Positions 44,609 through 53,459 of a stretch of 64,000 nucleotides of DNA are shown here, in pieces; the first letter of the stretch is position 1, and each line of letters opens with the position of its first letter. The notes below the pieces were generated by a model, which was not told the DNA's origin, did not search any database, and saw only the letters and a list, made by a program, of their open reading frames with translations. The position numbers and the translations under genes are program-made. This DNA comes from an uncultured beta proteobacterium (lineage in GTDB: Bacteria; Pseudomonadota; Gammaproteobacteria; Burkholderiales; Burkholderiaceae), in contig CAIUOP010000075.1 in NCBI GenBank assembly GCA_903900805.1, positions 42,315 to 106,314 on the forward strand, written 5' to 3'.

Positions 44609-46108
44609 CTATTGGGTGAATTGATCCATTAACTTGGACTTTAGCACTTTCCCATTTGCAGCCAAAGGTAAGCTTTCCATAAAAATGATTCTACTTGGTC
44701 GTTTATAAGGTGAAAGTTGAGCGCTTAAATAGGCTGAAACTTCATCAGCATTCAGTGAATATTCTTTATCTCTCTCGATAAAAGCCCATACCTCCTCATT
44801 TGCAGAAATACTATGGCCAACTACGGCTGCATGGAGTATATGTGGATGAGCGAGCAGAACCGACTCAACTTCGAGTGGATAAACTTTGAATCCAGATCGA
44901 ATAATGACATCCGATGTTCTTCCAACAATATAAAGTGCACCAGTGTGATTTACATAGCCCAGGTCTTGAGTGTTGAACCATCCATCTTTATCCATCACTT
45001 TATTGGTTAATTCAGGGCTCTTAAAATAGCCAATCATCAAATTTGGGCCTCTAGCCCAAAGCTCCCCTTCTTCGGAAATATCGCAAAGGGCTCCTGCAGC
45101 ATTTCTAAATTGAATTTCAACACCCGGGAGAGGCAGGCCAACTGAATCATCTAAAACTGCATCCTCAAATCTTGTCCAAGAAATAGATGGCATTTCAGTA
45201 AGCCCATAACCATTTTGCAAATCGCACTGAAAAATACTATTCACATCTTTCTTCAAATTTTTATCAATTGGAGCCCCGCCAGACCCTAAAAATCTCAAAG
45301 AAGAAGATATAGTCAATTTATTGCTACGAACAAAGTCAACTAATTTTGCAAACATAATGGGCGCCCCTTGCAAAACTGTTATTTGGTTCTTTATTATTAA
45401 TTCCAAACATTTTTCTGAAGAAAATTTCGGTAAAAAATATACAGTGGCGCCTGAATAAAGAGCACCTAAAAAAACGGAGGCAAAACCCATAACGTGAGAA
45501 ATTGGCAATATTGCTAATACTTGATCATCTGGCTCAATCTCTCGAAGTTGTTGCATCATCATAGCGATGAACAGAAAGTTAGAGTGTGTGAGCATTACTC
45601 CTTTTGGAGTTCCAGTAGTCCCAGTGGTGTAAATAATTGCAAAGACATTGGCATCTACTGGAGAACTATTACTATCGTGACCCCTAATAAAACCATAATC
45701 ACCAAATATTGGGGAATGTCTGATCGATGCTTTAAAAAAAGTTGAGTGCCCTAAGCAATCTGAAGAATTATCATGAAAATAAAATTGAAAAGCGGGTTGT
45801 GAATGGTCGATAATTTTATGAATTTCTGGTGAGGCTCTTCGAGCATTTTCCAGTATCACATGCATACACATCCGAGCAGCAGCTAATAGAAATACAGCAA
45901 AACCAATACTATTCTCGCCAACTGCTAAGACAAGCTCACCTCTTTTGCATCCCAATTTTTCTAACTCATACTGAACGCTCTTAATGGCGTTTTCTAATTC
46001 AAGAAAGCTTAAAGTTTTTTCCCCATCGTGAATAGCTTTACCTTCAGGCCTTATTTGGGCCCACTTAGTAATATCATTACTAACATTTTCTGTGATGGGG
46101 GTGGGCAT
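44609..46108 (-). CDS. Class I adenylate-forming acyl-CoA ligase
   Basis: A 499-residue ANL-superfamily enzyme: P-loop AIIYTTGTTGTPKGVMLTHSN, NGYGLTEMPSISW (A5), GWFNTQDLGYVN (A7), VGRTSDVIIRSGFKVYPLEVE (A8) and the catalytic Lys in AANGKVLKSKL (A10). It activates a carboxylic acid to acyl-AMP and then acyl-CoA. The ATG at 46108 is preferred; a TTG six bases earlier would add two residues. Upstream lies the Bug receptor, downstream the crotonase, all on the same strand. Substrate unknown (aryl or branched acid). Confidence 0.88.
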   Translation of the reverse strand: MPTPITENVSNDITKWAQIRPEGKAIHDGEKTLSFLELENAIKSVQYELEKLGCKRGELVLAVGENSIGFAVFLLAAARMCMHVILENARRASPEIHKIIDHSQPAFQFYFHDNSSDCLGHSTFFKASIRHSPIFGDYGFIRGHDSNSSPVDANVFAIIYTTGTTGTPKGVMLTHSNFLFIAMMMQQLREIEPDDQVLAILPISHVMGFASVFLGALYSGATVYFLPKFSSEKCLELIIKNQITVLQGAPIMFAKLVDFVRSNKLTISSSLRFLGSGGAPIDKNLKKDVNSIFQCDLQNGYGLTEMPSISWTRFEDAVLDDSVGLPLPGVEIQFRNAAGALCDISEEGELWARGPNLMIGYFKSPELTNKVMDKDGWFNTQDLGYVNHTGALYIVGRTSDVIIRSGFKVYPLEVESVLLAHPHILHAAVVGHSISANEEVWAFIERDKEYSLNADEVSAYLSAQLSPYKRPSRIIFMESLPLAANGKVLKSKLMDQFTQ

Positions 46109-46124
46109 TAACAATTCAATGCAA

Positions 46125-47084
46125 CTAATCGACAGAAACGTTTAATGGCTTAATAACAAGCTCCCATTTCTTTAGCTCTAGATTGATGTATCGAGCAAAT
46201 TCTCTAGGGGAGCTGCCAACAGGAACGGCTCCAAGGCTTTCGAGTTTTCTAATAACCTCTGGCTGCTTTAGCGTGAGCTGAATCTTTGAGGCAAGATCAT
46301 CCACAATATCTTTTGGGGTTCCTGCAGGAGCAAAAACTCCATACCAAGAGGTGACATCAAATTTTGGGATAAATTCTGAAACAGCAGGAATATTCGGGAC
46401 AAATGCTGAGCGCGTTGGAATTGTTACGGCTATTCCAGTTAATCTTCCGTCTTTTATGAATGGCAAAGCTTCATTTGCAATTGCAAAAGTAACCTCTCCA
46501 GCCATTGCGCTTTGCATTGCTGCTGCCCCACCTTTATAAGGTACATTCGTAATGCTTACTCCCGCCATTGCTTTAATCATCTCGCAGGTTAAATAAGTAC
46601 TAGTACCAACACCAGTTGTTGCACAAGTTGTTTTCTCTGGAAATGATTTAGCATAAATTAGCAAATCCCTGAAGCTCTTAATTTCTGACTTATCTCCAAC
46701 GACAATGTAATTTGGCACATTAATGATCTGTGAAACTGGAATTAAATCACTAGTGATGTCATATAGAGGTTTTTTATAGAAAAAGTGATTTAGTACATTT
46801 GCAATACTGCCAACTAAAAATGTATAACCGTCGGGCTTAGCTCGGGCAACCATTTGAGAACCAATCATGCTACCAGCGCCAGGCCTGTTATCAACAATAA
46901 TTTGCTTGCCTATACTTGTAGAAACATTTGTAGCAATTAGTCTTGCCACTGCATCTGTATTACCAGCCGGAGGAAATGGGACTATAAACGTAACATCCTT
47001 ATCAGGCCAAGCGGCATAACTAGGAATTGCAAATAATAAAAGCATGCATAGCAAAAAAGCTTTGGTGGTATTTAGCAATTTCAA
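46125..47084 (-). CDS. Bug-family tripartite tricarboxylate transporter substrate-binding protein
   Basis: A 319-residue secreted protein: signal peptide ends IPSYAA, then WPDKDVTFIVPFPPAGNTDA and TTGVGTSTYLTCEMIKAMAG. It is first in a set with the acyl-CoA ligase and the crotonase. It is closely similar in several segments to the Bug protein at 48362-49321 (for example TCATTGVGTS against TCATSGVGTS), so the two are probably neighbouring paralogues. Confidence 0.9.
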   Translation of the reverse strand: MKLLNTTKAFLLCMLLLFAIPSYAAWPDKDVTFIVPFPPAGNTDAVARLIATNVSTSIGKQIIVDNRPGAGSMIGSQMVARAKPDGYTFLVGSIANVLNHFFYKKPLYDITSDLIPVSQIINVPNYIVVGDKSEIKSFRDLLIYAKSFPEKTTCATTGVGTSTYLTCEMIKAMAGVSITNVPYKGGAAAMQSAMAGEVTFAIANEALPFIKDGRLTGIAVTIPTRSAFVPNIPAVSEFIPKFDVTSWYGVFAPAGTPKDIVDDLASKIQLTLKQPEVIRKLESLGAVPVGSSPREFARYINLELKKWELVIKPLNVSVD

Positions 47085-47183
47085 TTTAGCCTCCAGATAG
47101 TTTCTTAACAGAATGAGTAGCTCGTTTTATTACTTACATCTTACTTGCTATGAGTGATGTTTCGTAAATTAACCTAAGGAATA

Positions 47184-47322
47184 AGCCAAAACAATAGTTT
47201 TAAGGTATCTACATCGGGCGCAGCATACACACTGAGTTTAGTAGCTCGAGGTGTAATGCCATGGATATTGGGCAACCTCCGAGTGCTTTTAAATGGTCGA
47301 AGTCAAATAAGGTTTACCCAGT
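47184..47322 (-). repeat. tRNA-Arg-derived repeat family, flank-only copy C
   Basis: Bases 47184-47322 match the right flank of copy B or F in order: GCCAAAACAATA, TTTTAAGGTAT, TGTAATGCCATGGAT, AATGGTCGAAGTC, GGTTTACCC. The tRNA core is missing. It occupies much of the 300-base gap between the Bug gene and the LysR gene. Confidence 0.55.
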
Positions 47323-47381
47323 CAATAGCTCTATACATCAATCATTAAGCACCTTAATCAAAGTATAAAAATATCTATTTT

Positions 47382-48242
47382 TTATACTTTTAAATGCTCA
47401 TCAAATAATTTATGAGTTAGATGGGCTTGCGGATGGTTCCTTTTTTCTACAAAAACGACCTCTCGATTTAATCCCGATATGGGAATAAATTGCAAATCAG
47501 GGTCATGCATACAATCGCTATCAAGTTGGATAGGCATTATCGATACACCAATTCCGTGCTTAATTAAGGAAATAATGGCATCTTGTGAATCTAATTCCAT
47601 CGCCACATGTGCCTTAATACTTAATTTTTGTAAAAAACTATCAACCTTTTGACCAACCCAAGTGCTTCGGTCAAATGCAATATATGGCTGGCTCTCTAGT
47701 ACGTTTGCCAATTGTGTATATGGCGTATTTTTTGCCATGATCAATAAAAAAGGATCTGTATATAGAGGACGAATTAGTAAATCTGTTGTTATTGATATTG
47801 GTGGCTTGGTAATAATTGCTGCGTCTAATACACCATCTTTCACTTGACTAAATAGCGAGGGTGAAATACCAGCCATGATTCGAATATCCAATCCGGGTGA
47901 CTCAATTTTTAATTTTTGTAAAATTGGCGGCAATACATCTATTAGCGCGCTATTAATAACTCCAATAGTAATTTTTCCAGAAGCTGGACTGGGCGAATTC
48001 AAGGCAAGTATCTCATCACGCAACTTCATCATTTGCTCGGCTAGTGGTAAAAGTCGATGCCCTAAGGTCGTCAGGCTTATGGATTTATTGGTGCGATGAA
48101 ATAAAGAACCCCCCAGCTCTTCCTCCAGCAGTTTGAGTTGAACGCTCACTGAGGCAGATGATTGGTGAAGACTCTTGGCTGTTGCGGCAATAGTCCCGGT
48201 TTGACTAAATACTAAAAAGGTTCGCAATCTACGCATACTCAT
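47382..48242 (-). CDS. LysR-type transcriptional regulator
   Basis: A 286-residue LTTR: winged helix TFLVFSQTGTIAATAKSLHQ then SSASVSVQLKLLEEELGG (about residues 8-46), and a periplasmic-binding-like effector domain (KITIGVINSALIDVLPPIL). It is divergent from a Bug and enolase-superfamily gene pair and probably controls it. A perfect ATC-N9-GAT palindrome lies just upstream of its start (48259-48283). Confidence 0.88.
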   Translation of the reverse strand: MSMRRLRTFLVFSQTGTIAATAKSLHQSSASVSVQLKLLEEELGGSLFHRTNKSISLTTLGHRLLPLAEQMMKLRDEILALNSPSPASGKITIGVINSALIDVLPPILQKLKIESPGLDIRIMAGISPSLFSQVKDGVLDAAIITKPPISITTDLLIRPLYTDPFLLIMAKNTPYTQLANVLESQPYIAFDRSTWVGQKVDSFLQKLSIKAHVAMELDSQDAIISLIKHGIGVSIMPIQLDSDCMHDPDLQFIPISGLNREVVFVEKRNHPQAHLTHKLFDEHLKV

Positions 48243-48258
48243 GCCCTAGTCTAGCATA

Positions 48259-48283
48259 CTAGCATCGGAAAATCCGATGCTAG
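48259..48283. promoter_or_regulatory. 25-base perfect palindrome, probable LysR operator
   Basis: CTAGCATCGGA (48259-48269) is an exact inverted repeat of TCCGATGCTAG (48273-48283), containing ATC-N9-GAT. It sits 17 bases before the LysR start and about 80 before the Bug start, where an autoregulatory LTTR site is expected. Confidence 0.7.
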
Positions 48284-48361
48284 AAGCAAATTAATTTAGA
48301 TTTACTAATTAATGAATTATCACTAGGATGAATCATGAGATTAAAAAAGGGGGCACTAATC

Positions 48362-49321
48362 ATGAATCCATTAAATCAACTAGTAAAAACGGTATTAGCT
48401 TTAATTTTTGCAATTTCCTCAACGAGCGTTTTAGCAGCATGGCCAGAAAAAACCATTACGCTAATCGTGCCCTTTGCCCCTGGCGGCAATACTGACATCG
48501 TCGCCCGCTTAATTGCTCCCTCTTTAAGTGCCAAACTCGGACAACAGGTAGTTGTAGAAAATAAACCGGGTGCTGGAAGCATGATTGGAAGTCAATATGT
48601 GGCTCGCTCCAAGGATGGACATACTTTTTTAGTAGGGACGTTTGCTAATGTGCTGAACGAGTTTTTTTACAAAAACAAACTGGTCGACCTTCGCAAAGAT
48701 TTAATACCTGTAACCCAAGTACTGACAATTGCTAACTACTTTGCAACCGCACCTAATTCAAAGATTAATTCAATCGCGGATATTATCAGCATATCCAAAG
48801 CGGATCCAGGAAGCCTAACTTGCGCAACCAGTGGAGTGGGCACAAGCCCCCATTTGGCTTGCGAAATGCTAGTCCAACGCACTGGCATCAAGCTAAACAT
48901 CATTCCGTACAAGGGTGGCTTACCCGCAATGACTGATGTAATGGGAGGACATGCAAGCTTTCTAGCGACTAATGAGGTTTTGCCAGCCATCAAAGACAAG
49001 CGTCTGAAAGGTATTGCCATTACATCAGAAAAACGCTCACCATTAGCTCCCGAACTGCCTCCAGTATCCGATACCCTTCCTGGTTATGACATGGTTTCTT
49101 GGTATGGTGTGTTTGCCCCTGAAGGCACTCCATCGGACGTTATTACAAAATTGAACACTGAAATTGTTTTAATACTTAAACAACCTGCAGTTCAAGAACG
49201 GATTGCATCGCTTGGAGCCACGCCAGTTGGAAATTCGTCAAAAGAATTTGCGATTGTCATTAATAATGATCTGGTTAAGTGGGAAAAAATTATTAAGCCA
49301 ATGAATATCTACCTCGACTAA
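48362..49321 (+). CDS. Bug-family tripartite tricarboxylate transporter substrate-binding protein
   Basis: A 319-residue secreted protein. The signal peptide ends STSVLAA, then WPEKTITLIVPFAPGGNTDI and TCATSGVGTSPHLACEMLVQ. I prefer the ATG at 48362, behind AAGGGGG; an ATG at 48335 is in frame but less well placed. It is 23 bases ahead of the enolase-superfamily gene. Under the divergent LysR this forms a sugar-acid-like uptake and breakdown unit. Confidence 0.9.
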   Translation: MNPLNQLVKTVLALIFAISSTSVLAAWPEKTITLIVPFAPGGNTDIVARLIAPSLSAKLGQQVVVENKPGAGSMIGSQYVARSKDGHTFLVGTFANVLNEFFYKNKLVDLRKDLIPVTQVLTIANYFATAPNSKINSIADIISISKADPGSLTCATSGVGTSPHLACEMLVQRTGIKLNIIPYKGGLPAMTDVMGGHASFLATNEVLPAIKDKRLKGIAITSEKRSPLAPELPPVSDTLPGYDMVSWYGVFAPEGTPSDVITKLNTEIVLILKQPAVQERIASLGATPVGNSSKEFAIVINNDLVKWEKIIKPMNIYLD

Positions 49322-49344
49322 GAAATTACTGGATTTCTATCATT

Positions 49345-50544
49345 ATGAAAATTACTGCACTAGAAACGATTGAATGCGATGCTGGCTGGCGAAACTATTA
49401 CTTTGTAAAAGTAAGCACCGACAAAGGTATCACTGGGTGGAGTGAATACGATGAGGGATTTGGATCTCCTGGAGTGGGAGCTATTATCGAAAAACTCAAG
49501 GGTCGTTTAATTGGGCAATCGGTCAATAATCATGAGCAATTTTTTCAACTTGCTTACTGCCTAACTAGGCCGGCAACTGGTGGCGTTATTGGGCAGGCAA
49601 TGGGTGCGATCGAAAATGCCCTCTTAGATGCCAAAGCAAAAGGCCTAGGAGTTCCGTGCTATGAATTACTCGGAGGAAAGCTCAGGGACCAAGTACCAGT
49701 TTATTGGTCTCATTGCCCAACCTGGAGAATTAATCACCCCCAATTTTATGGGAACGCAGTGACAGATTTAGCGGGTGTTAAAAAGACCGCCGTGGAGGCT
49801 CGAGAGCGCGGCTTTTCGGCATTAAAAACCAATTTATTTATTCATGATGAGGGCCCTGCATTTGCATGGCGGCCGGGATTTGCAGTTCCGTTTAGACCAG
49901 AGTTACCTGTCACCCCTAAATTAATCCGAAATATTCGACAACATTTAGAGGCCCTGCGAGAAGGCGGTGGGCCAGATATGGGATTACTAATTGATATCAA
50001 CTTTAATGCAAAGCCAGAGGGGCTTTTAAGGTTGTTGAGAGCCTTGGATGACCTTGATCTATTTTGGGTTGAAATAGATTCCTATAGCCCTAAAGCACTA
50101 GCTTATGTCCGTCAACATAGCCCCTTCCCCATCAGCTCATGTGAAACATTAATTGGACTGAAAGAATTTCTACCTTACTTTGAGCATCAATCAATGGACG
50201 TCGCAATCATTGACGGCGTATGGAATGGGATGTTTCAGGCATTAAAAATTGCCGCATTAGCTGATGCTCATGATGTCAATGTAGCGACGCATAATTTTTA
50301 TGGTGATCTTTGTACTTTTATGAACTCTCATTTTGCCGCTGCTGTACCCAATCTACACATTATGGAAGTGGATATTGATCGACTGCCATGGGAGAGTGAA
50401 CTTTTCACTCATGCGCCAGAATTTAAAGATGGTTGCTTAATTATTCCGGATAGGCCAGGATGGGGAACAGACCCTATCGAGAAAGAGCTACGTGCAAGGC
50501 CCCCTAAGATCATGGGTGGTTTACTGCAATATAAGCGCTCTTAG
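49345..50544 (+). CDS. Mandelate racemase/muconate lactonizing enzyme family protein (enolase superfamily)
   Basis: A 399-residue enzyme with the capping domain first (ALETIECDAG…GWSEYDEGFGSPG) and a barrel with metal ligands Asp in LLIDINFNAKPEG, Glu in FWVEIDSYSP and Glu in SSCETLIG. The base region is ALKTN (Lys-x-Asn, as in galactonate-dehydratase-like members), with a His in VATHNFYGDL. It most likely dehydrates an acid sugar or cycloisomerises a hydroxy acid with Mg2+. Substrate unknown. It forms an operon with the preceding Bug receptor. Confidence 0.87.
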   Translation: MKITALETIECDAGWRNYYFVKVSTDKGITGWSEYDEGFGSPGVGAIIEKLKGRLIGQSVNNHEQFFQLAYCLTRPATGGVIGQAMGAIENALLDAKAKGLGVPCYELLGGKLRDQVPVYWSHCPTWRINHPQFYGNAVTDLAGVKKTAVEARERGFSALKTNLFIHDEGPAFAWRPGFAVPFRPELPVTPKLIRNIRQHLEALREGGGPDMGLLIDINFNAKPEGLLRLLRALDDLDLFWVEIDSYSPKALAYVRQHSPFPISSCETLIGLKEFLPYFEHQSMDVAIIDGVWNGMFQALKIAALADAHDVNVATHNFYGDLCTFMNSHFAAAVPNLHIMEVDIDRLPWESELFTHAPEFKDGCLIIPDRPGWGTDPIEKELRARPPKIMGGLLQYKRS

Positions 50545-50596
50545 GTGATATTCAGGGTAAGAGATTGACCCTATCAAAGTAATCCTTTTTAGTAAA

Positions 50597-51250
50597 TTAC
50601 TCCAATAAGTGCCCTGTCTTCACAAAGATAGTGCAGCCCTCTTTACTAAAGGGTTGGTGAAGACTCATATGGGGACTTCTAATCCATGATCCAGCTGGGT
50701 AGCGTCCATGTTCATCTTCAAATACACCATCTACCACAAAGATCTCTTCGCCACCGTAATGCTTATGTGGATTGAAATAGGTCTGAGGCGCCCAGCGAAC
50801 TAAAGTTGACCCACTGCCCTGCTGCATCAGCGGCATAACCGTCAGACCAGGAACCATTCCCTGATGCCAAACTGCTGTTTTAGTATCGATGATTTCTCGT
50901 TTAACTTGATCAGGGCCAAGATGTCTGAGTTTGACAAATAGAGTACAGCCAGAATCGCTAAAGGGTGCATGCGATGAGCCTGGTGGATTCATCATGTATG
51001 TGCCAGCAGGATAGTCGCCGGTCTCATCACTCAATGTTCCTTCCAAAACCAAGATCTCCTCACCAAATTCATGAGTATGAGTGGGAAATTTGGATGCAGG
51101 CTGATAACGTACGATGGATGTAGCTTTTGCTAGCTCATCTCCAATGCGATCCAGGATACGTCTTTCAACTCCTGATTCCGGGCTGGGAATCCATGGTAAG
51201 TCATAGTGATTAATCACAATCTTCTGACTGTAATCAGCATTGATATTCAT
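50597..51250 (-). CDS. Tandem cupin (ChrR-like) protein
   Basis: A 217-residue protein with two cupin domains: HTHEFGEEILVLEGTLSDETG (about residues 60-80) and HKHYGGEEIFVVDGVFEDEHG (about 160-180), each with the His/Glu metal ligands and a following PAG turn. Such bicupins resemble the C-terminal domain of the ChrR anti-sigma factor, but no anti-sigma N-terminus is present. Likely a metal-dependent dioxygenase or sensor. It is 16 bases downstream of the thioredoxin-like gene. Confidence 0.82.
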   Translation of the reverse strand: MNINADYSQKIVINHYDLPWIPSPESGVERRILDRIGDELAKATSIVRYQPASKFPTHTHEFGEEILVLEGTLSDETGDYPAGTYMMNPPGSSHAPFSDSGCTLFVKLRHLGPDQVKREIIDTKTAVWHQGMVPGLTVMPLMQQGSGSTLVRWAPQTYFNPHKHYGGEEIFVVDGVFEDEHGRYPAGSWIRSPHMSLHQPFSKEGCTIFVKTGHLLE

Positions 51251-51266
51251 TTAATGTCCCTAAACG

Positions 51267-51761
51267 TCATTTGGCGTATTTGATTAACTCCATATAATCC
51301 TCCTCAAAAACTTCGCCAATCTCTTTATAAATCAGCTTATTTTTAGCATCAAGAATCAGTATCACAGGAACTCCACGAATTTTTCCAATAGCTTGATTGA
51401 GTTCTGGCGTCATCATTGCTGCTGGAAAACTATAGTGATTTTGCCGCATATATTCTTTGGCAATGATGGGGTTTTTATCAATAGAAATAGTCACAATATT
51501 CATTGATCCAGGTGGAATGCGCTTAGAGAAGCCCTCTAGATAATTATTTTGGCGCTTACAAAATGGGCACCAAGATGCCCATAATTGAATCAGTGTATTT
51601 TTTGTATTATTTTTAGGAATTTCAAAATAGCCGCCATCTAACGTTTGGATTCTCTCCAAGGGCAATGTTTGGCCGATCTCAAGTGCCATGGCTATGCTTG
51701 GCATGGTGATGCTACAGATAAAAATAAATGTAGCAAAACAGGATTTAATGGGCTTTAGCAT
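51267..51761 (-). CDS. TlpA/ResA-type thioredoxin-like protein
   Basis: A 164-residue protein with a signal peptide (ends SIAMALE) and a thioredoxin fold: active site QLWASWCPFCKRQN (CPFC) and cis-Pro in RGVPVILIL. It should act as a periplasmic thiol-disulfide reductase, for example in cytochrome maturation or protection. Probably co-transcribed with the bicupin gene. Confidence 0.88.
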   Translation of the reverse strand: MLKPIKSCFATFIFICSITMPSIAMALEIGQTLPLERIQTLDGGYFEIPKNNTKNTLIQLWASWCPFCKRQNNYLEGFSKRIPPGSMNIVTISIDKNPIIAKEYMRQNHYSFPAAMMTPELNQAIGKIRGVPVILILDAKNKLIYKEIGEVFEEDYMELIKYAK

Positions 51762-52131
51762 TTGGGGTATTTAAATATAAGGGCTTCATTGGCATATTAA
51801 CCAATACTTAATCTACTTTATATGAGACCGCCAATTAAAAATAGTCAAGCAAGTGAGCTATTGAGGGTCTTGGCGCCCGGACTGTAATAGACCAGTCGGC
51901 TCTTTGGCCTGCCCAGCACGATTCGAACGTGAGAACTACGGCTTAAAAACTTTAAAAATGAGCTAAAACAATAAGTTAAGCAATGAATTTAAGGTGTTTA
52001 AGTGTGGTGTGGCATGGGCACCGAGATCTGTGGTGTTAAATGAAATTCGTTGGATCTTGGGTGACATCTGCAGGTGGCTGGATGGTCAAATGTCTAATTT
52101 GATGGTCTACCCGTCAAAATGAATATTGATC
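51762..52131 (-). repeat. tRNA-Arg-derived repeat, long copy B
   Basis: Most of this 370-base gap is repeat. Read on the minus strand from about 52120: a ~150-base flank (with GGTGTTA, CCGAGATC and TTAAGGTGTTTAAG on the plus strand), then a tRNA 3'-half remnant (51905-51945) with T-loop TTCGAAT and TGGGCAGGCCA, then a flank containing GACCAGTCGG. The anticodon side is degraded. No gene is seen. Confidence 0.75.
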
Positions 52132-53187
52132 CTAGCTCAAGTTAACCCCAACTTTTCTCCCTGCCTCACAAATATCTTGCCAAGTTTTATCATCAACTTC
52201 AAAGCCATCTACCAAGCGTGTTGCCATCATTTTTCGTTCGGGTTCGCCAGCCAGCATAACCGGAACACCAGCCTCGTTAGGTGGGCTTTGATATACCCAA
52301 TCAATAAATGAGTTTGTCTCTAATTCAAATTGTTCTTTTGAGCTCATGCTAATGGGGTTGATCAAAATGGATAACATCCCATTCCAGATAGCACGTTTTT
52401 TTATTTTCGGCGGTTTCCAAGTACCGTTCCCAGTTAATGCGCCCCCCAGCAGTTCACAGGCTATGGCCAAACCCGAGCCTTTATGCTCCCCAAAGGGCAT
52501 TAAAGCTCCTAAATTACCAGCAGCATCTGGCTTTACAACAACGCTTGGATCGGTGGTGGGCAAGCCCTGTTGATCAATTAAATACCCAGGACTAACTTGT
52601 TTGCCTGCATTATGAGCAACCCGCATCTTGCCCTGAGCAGAGCGGCTAGTAGCAAAATCTAAAATAAATGGTTCACGATTAGCAATCGGCACGCCAATAC
52701 AAAAGGGATTGGTGCCATGTCTACCTATACCGCCACCCCAAACGGCAACAACTGGAGCAGAAATAACATTGACTAGGTGAATTGAAACTAACCCCTCCGC
52801 TGCCGCTGTTTCAGCGAAATGCCCAATCCGACCCAAGTGGTGAGCATGCGATAAGGACACAATACAACTACCTAATTTTTTTGCCCTAGAAATCCCCATC
52901 ATGATTGCCTCTTCACCGACAGATTGCCCAAAGCCTCTCTGCCCATCAAGTACTAACATGCTACCTAGGTCACTTGTGACCTTTATGCTTTGATTGGGCT
53001 GCAAAGATCCTTCTTGAAATGATTCGATGTAACGCGGGATCATTCCAGCACCGTGGGAATCATGCCCCTTTAAATTTGCCTCAACCAAGTTTGTGCAAAC
53101 CCTCAAGGCCTCGACCTCAGAACTACCAGTAGCTCTAATTATTTGAGCAATTTTAGTTTTTAAATCTTCAGCATGAAAGATTGGCAT
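52132..53187 (-). CDS. Ldh-family (malate/L-lactate/ureidoglycolate-type) NAD(P)-dependent dehydrogenase
   Basis: A 351-residue protein of the YlbC/Ldh family, a non-Rossmann NAD(P) fold. NLKGHDSHGAGMIPRYIESF holds the catalytic His near residue 44; AVWGGGIGRHGTNPFCIGVP and DFATSRSAQGKMRVA are further conserved parts. Members reduce 2-oxo acids or related imines. Substrate unknown. A single gene lying between repeat copies B and D. Confidence 0.88.
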   Translation of the reverse strand: MPIFHAEDLKTKIAQIIRATGSSEVEALRVCTNLVEANLKGHDSHGAGMIPRYIESFQEGSLQPNQSIKVTSDLGSMLVLDGQRGFGQSVGEEAIMMGISRAKKLGSCIVSLSHAHHLGRIGHFAETAAAEGLVSIHLVNVISAPVVAVWGGGIGRHGTNPFCIGVPIANREPFILDFATSRSAQGKMRVAHNAGKQVSPGYLIDQQGLPTTDPSVVVKPDAAGNLGALMPFGEHKGSGLAIACELLGGALTGNGTWKPPKIKKRAIWNGMLSILINPISMSSKEQFELETNSFIDWVYQSPPNEAGVPVMLAGEPERKMMATRLVDGFEVDDKTWQDICEAGRKVGVNLS

Positions 53188-53280
53188 AGTAAGTTAGTTT
53201 ATTGTTTGTTATCTTAGATTATGGATCATTAATGCCCTACCCAAGGTCATCTAAACTCTTGGCAAGCTCACCCATGATCA

Positions 53281-53420
53281 GCCACAATCGATCCAATGGC
53301 TTTAAGGTATTTAGATATGGTCCGCAATTAATACTGAGAACCTTGTGCTGGCTGGAATGCCATGGCATCAGTAGTCGGCCCCATGGATTGACTTGGAAAT
53401 TCTGGTTTTTTAACACCTTT
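53281..53420 (-). repeat. tRNA-Arg-derived repeat family, flank-only copy D
   Basis: It contains TTTAAGGTATTTAGATATGG, ACTGAGAACC, GGAATGCCATGG and CCATGGATTGACTTGG in the same order as the flanks of copies C and F; the tRNA core is not recognisable. It fills the gap between the Ldh gene and the allene-oxide-cyclase-like gene. Confidence 0.5.
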
Positions 53421-53459
53421 CCGGCATAATCCTTCCGAATAGACACTTAGGGGGCTCGC

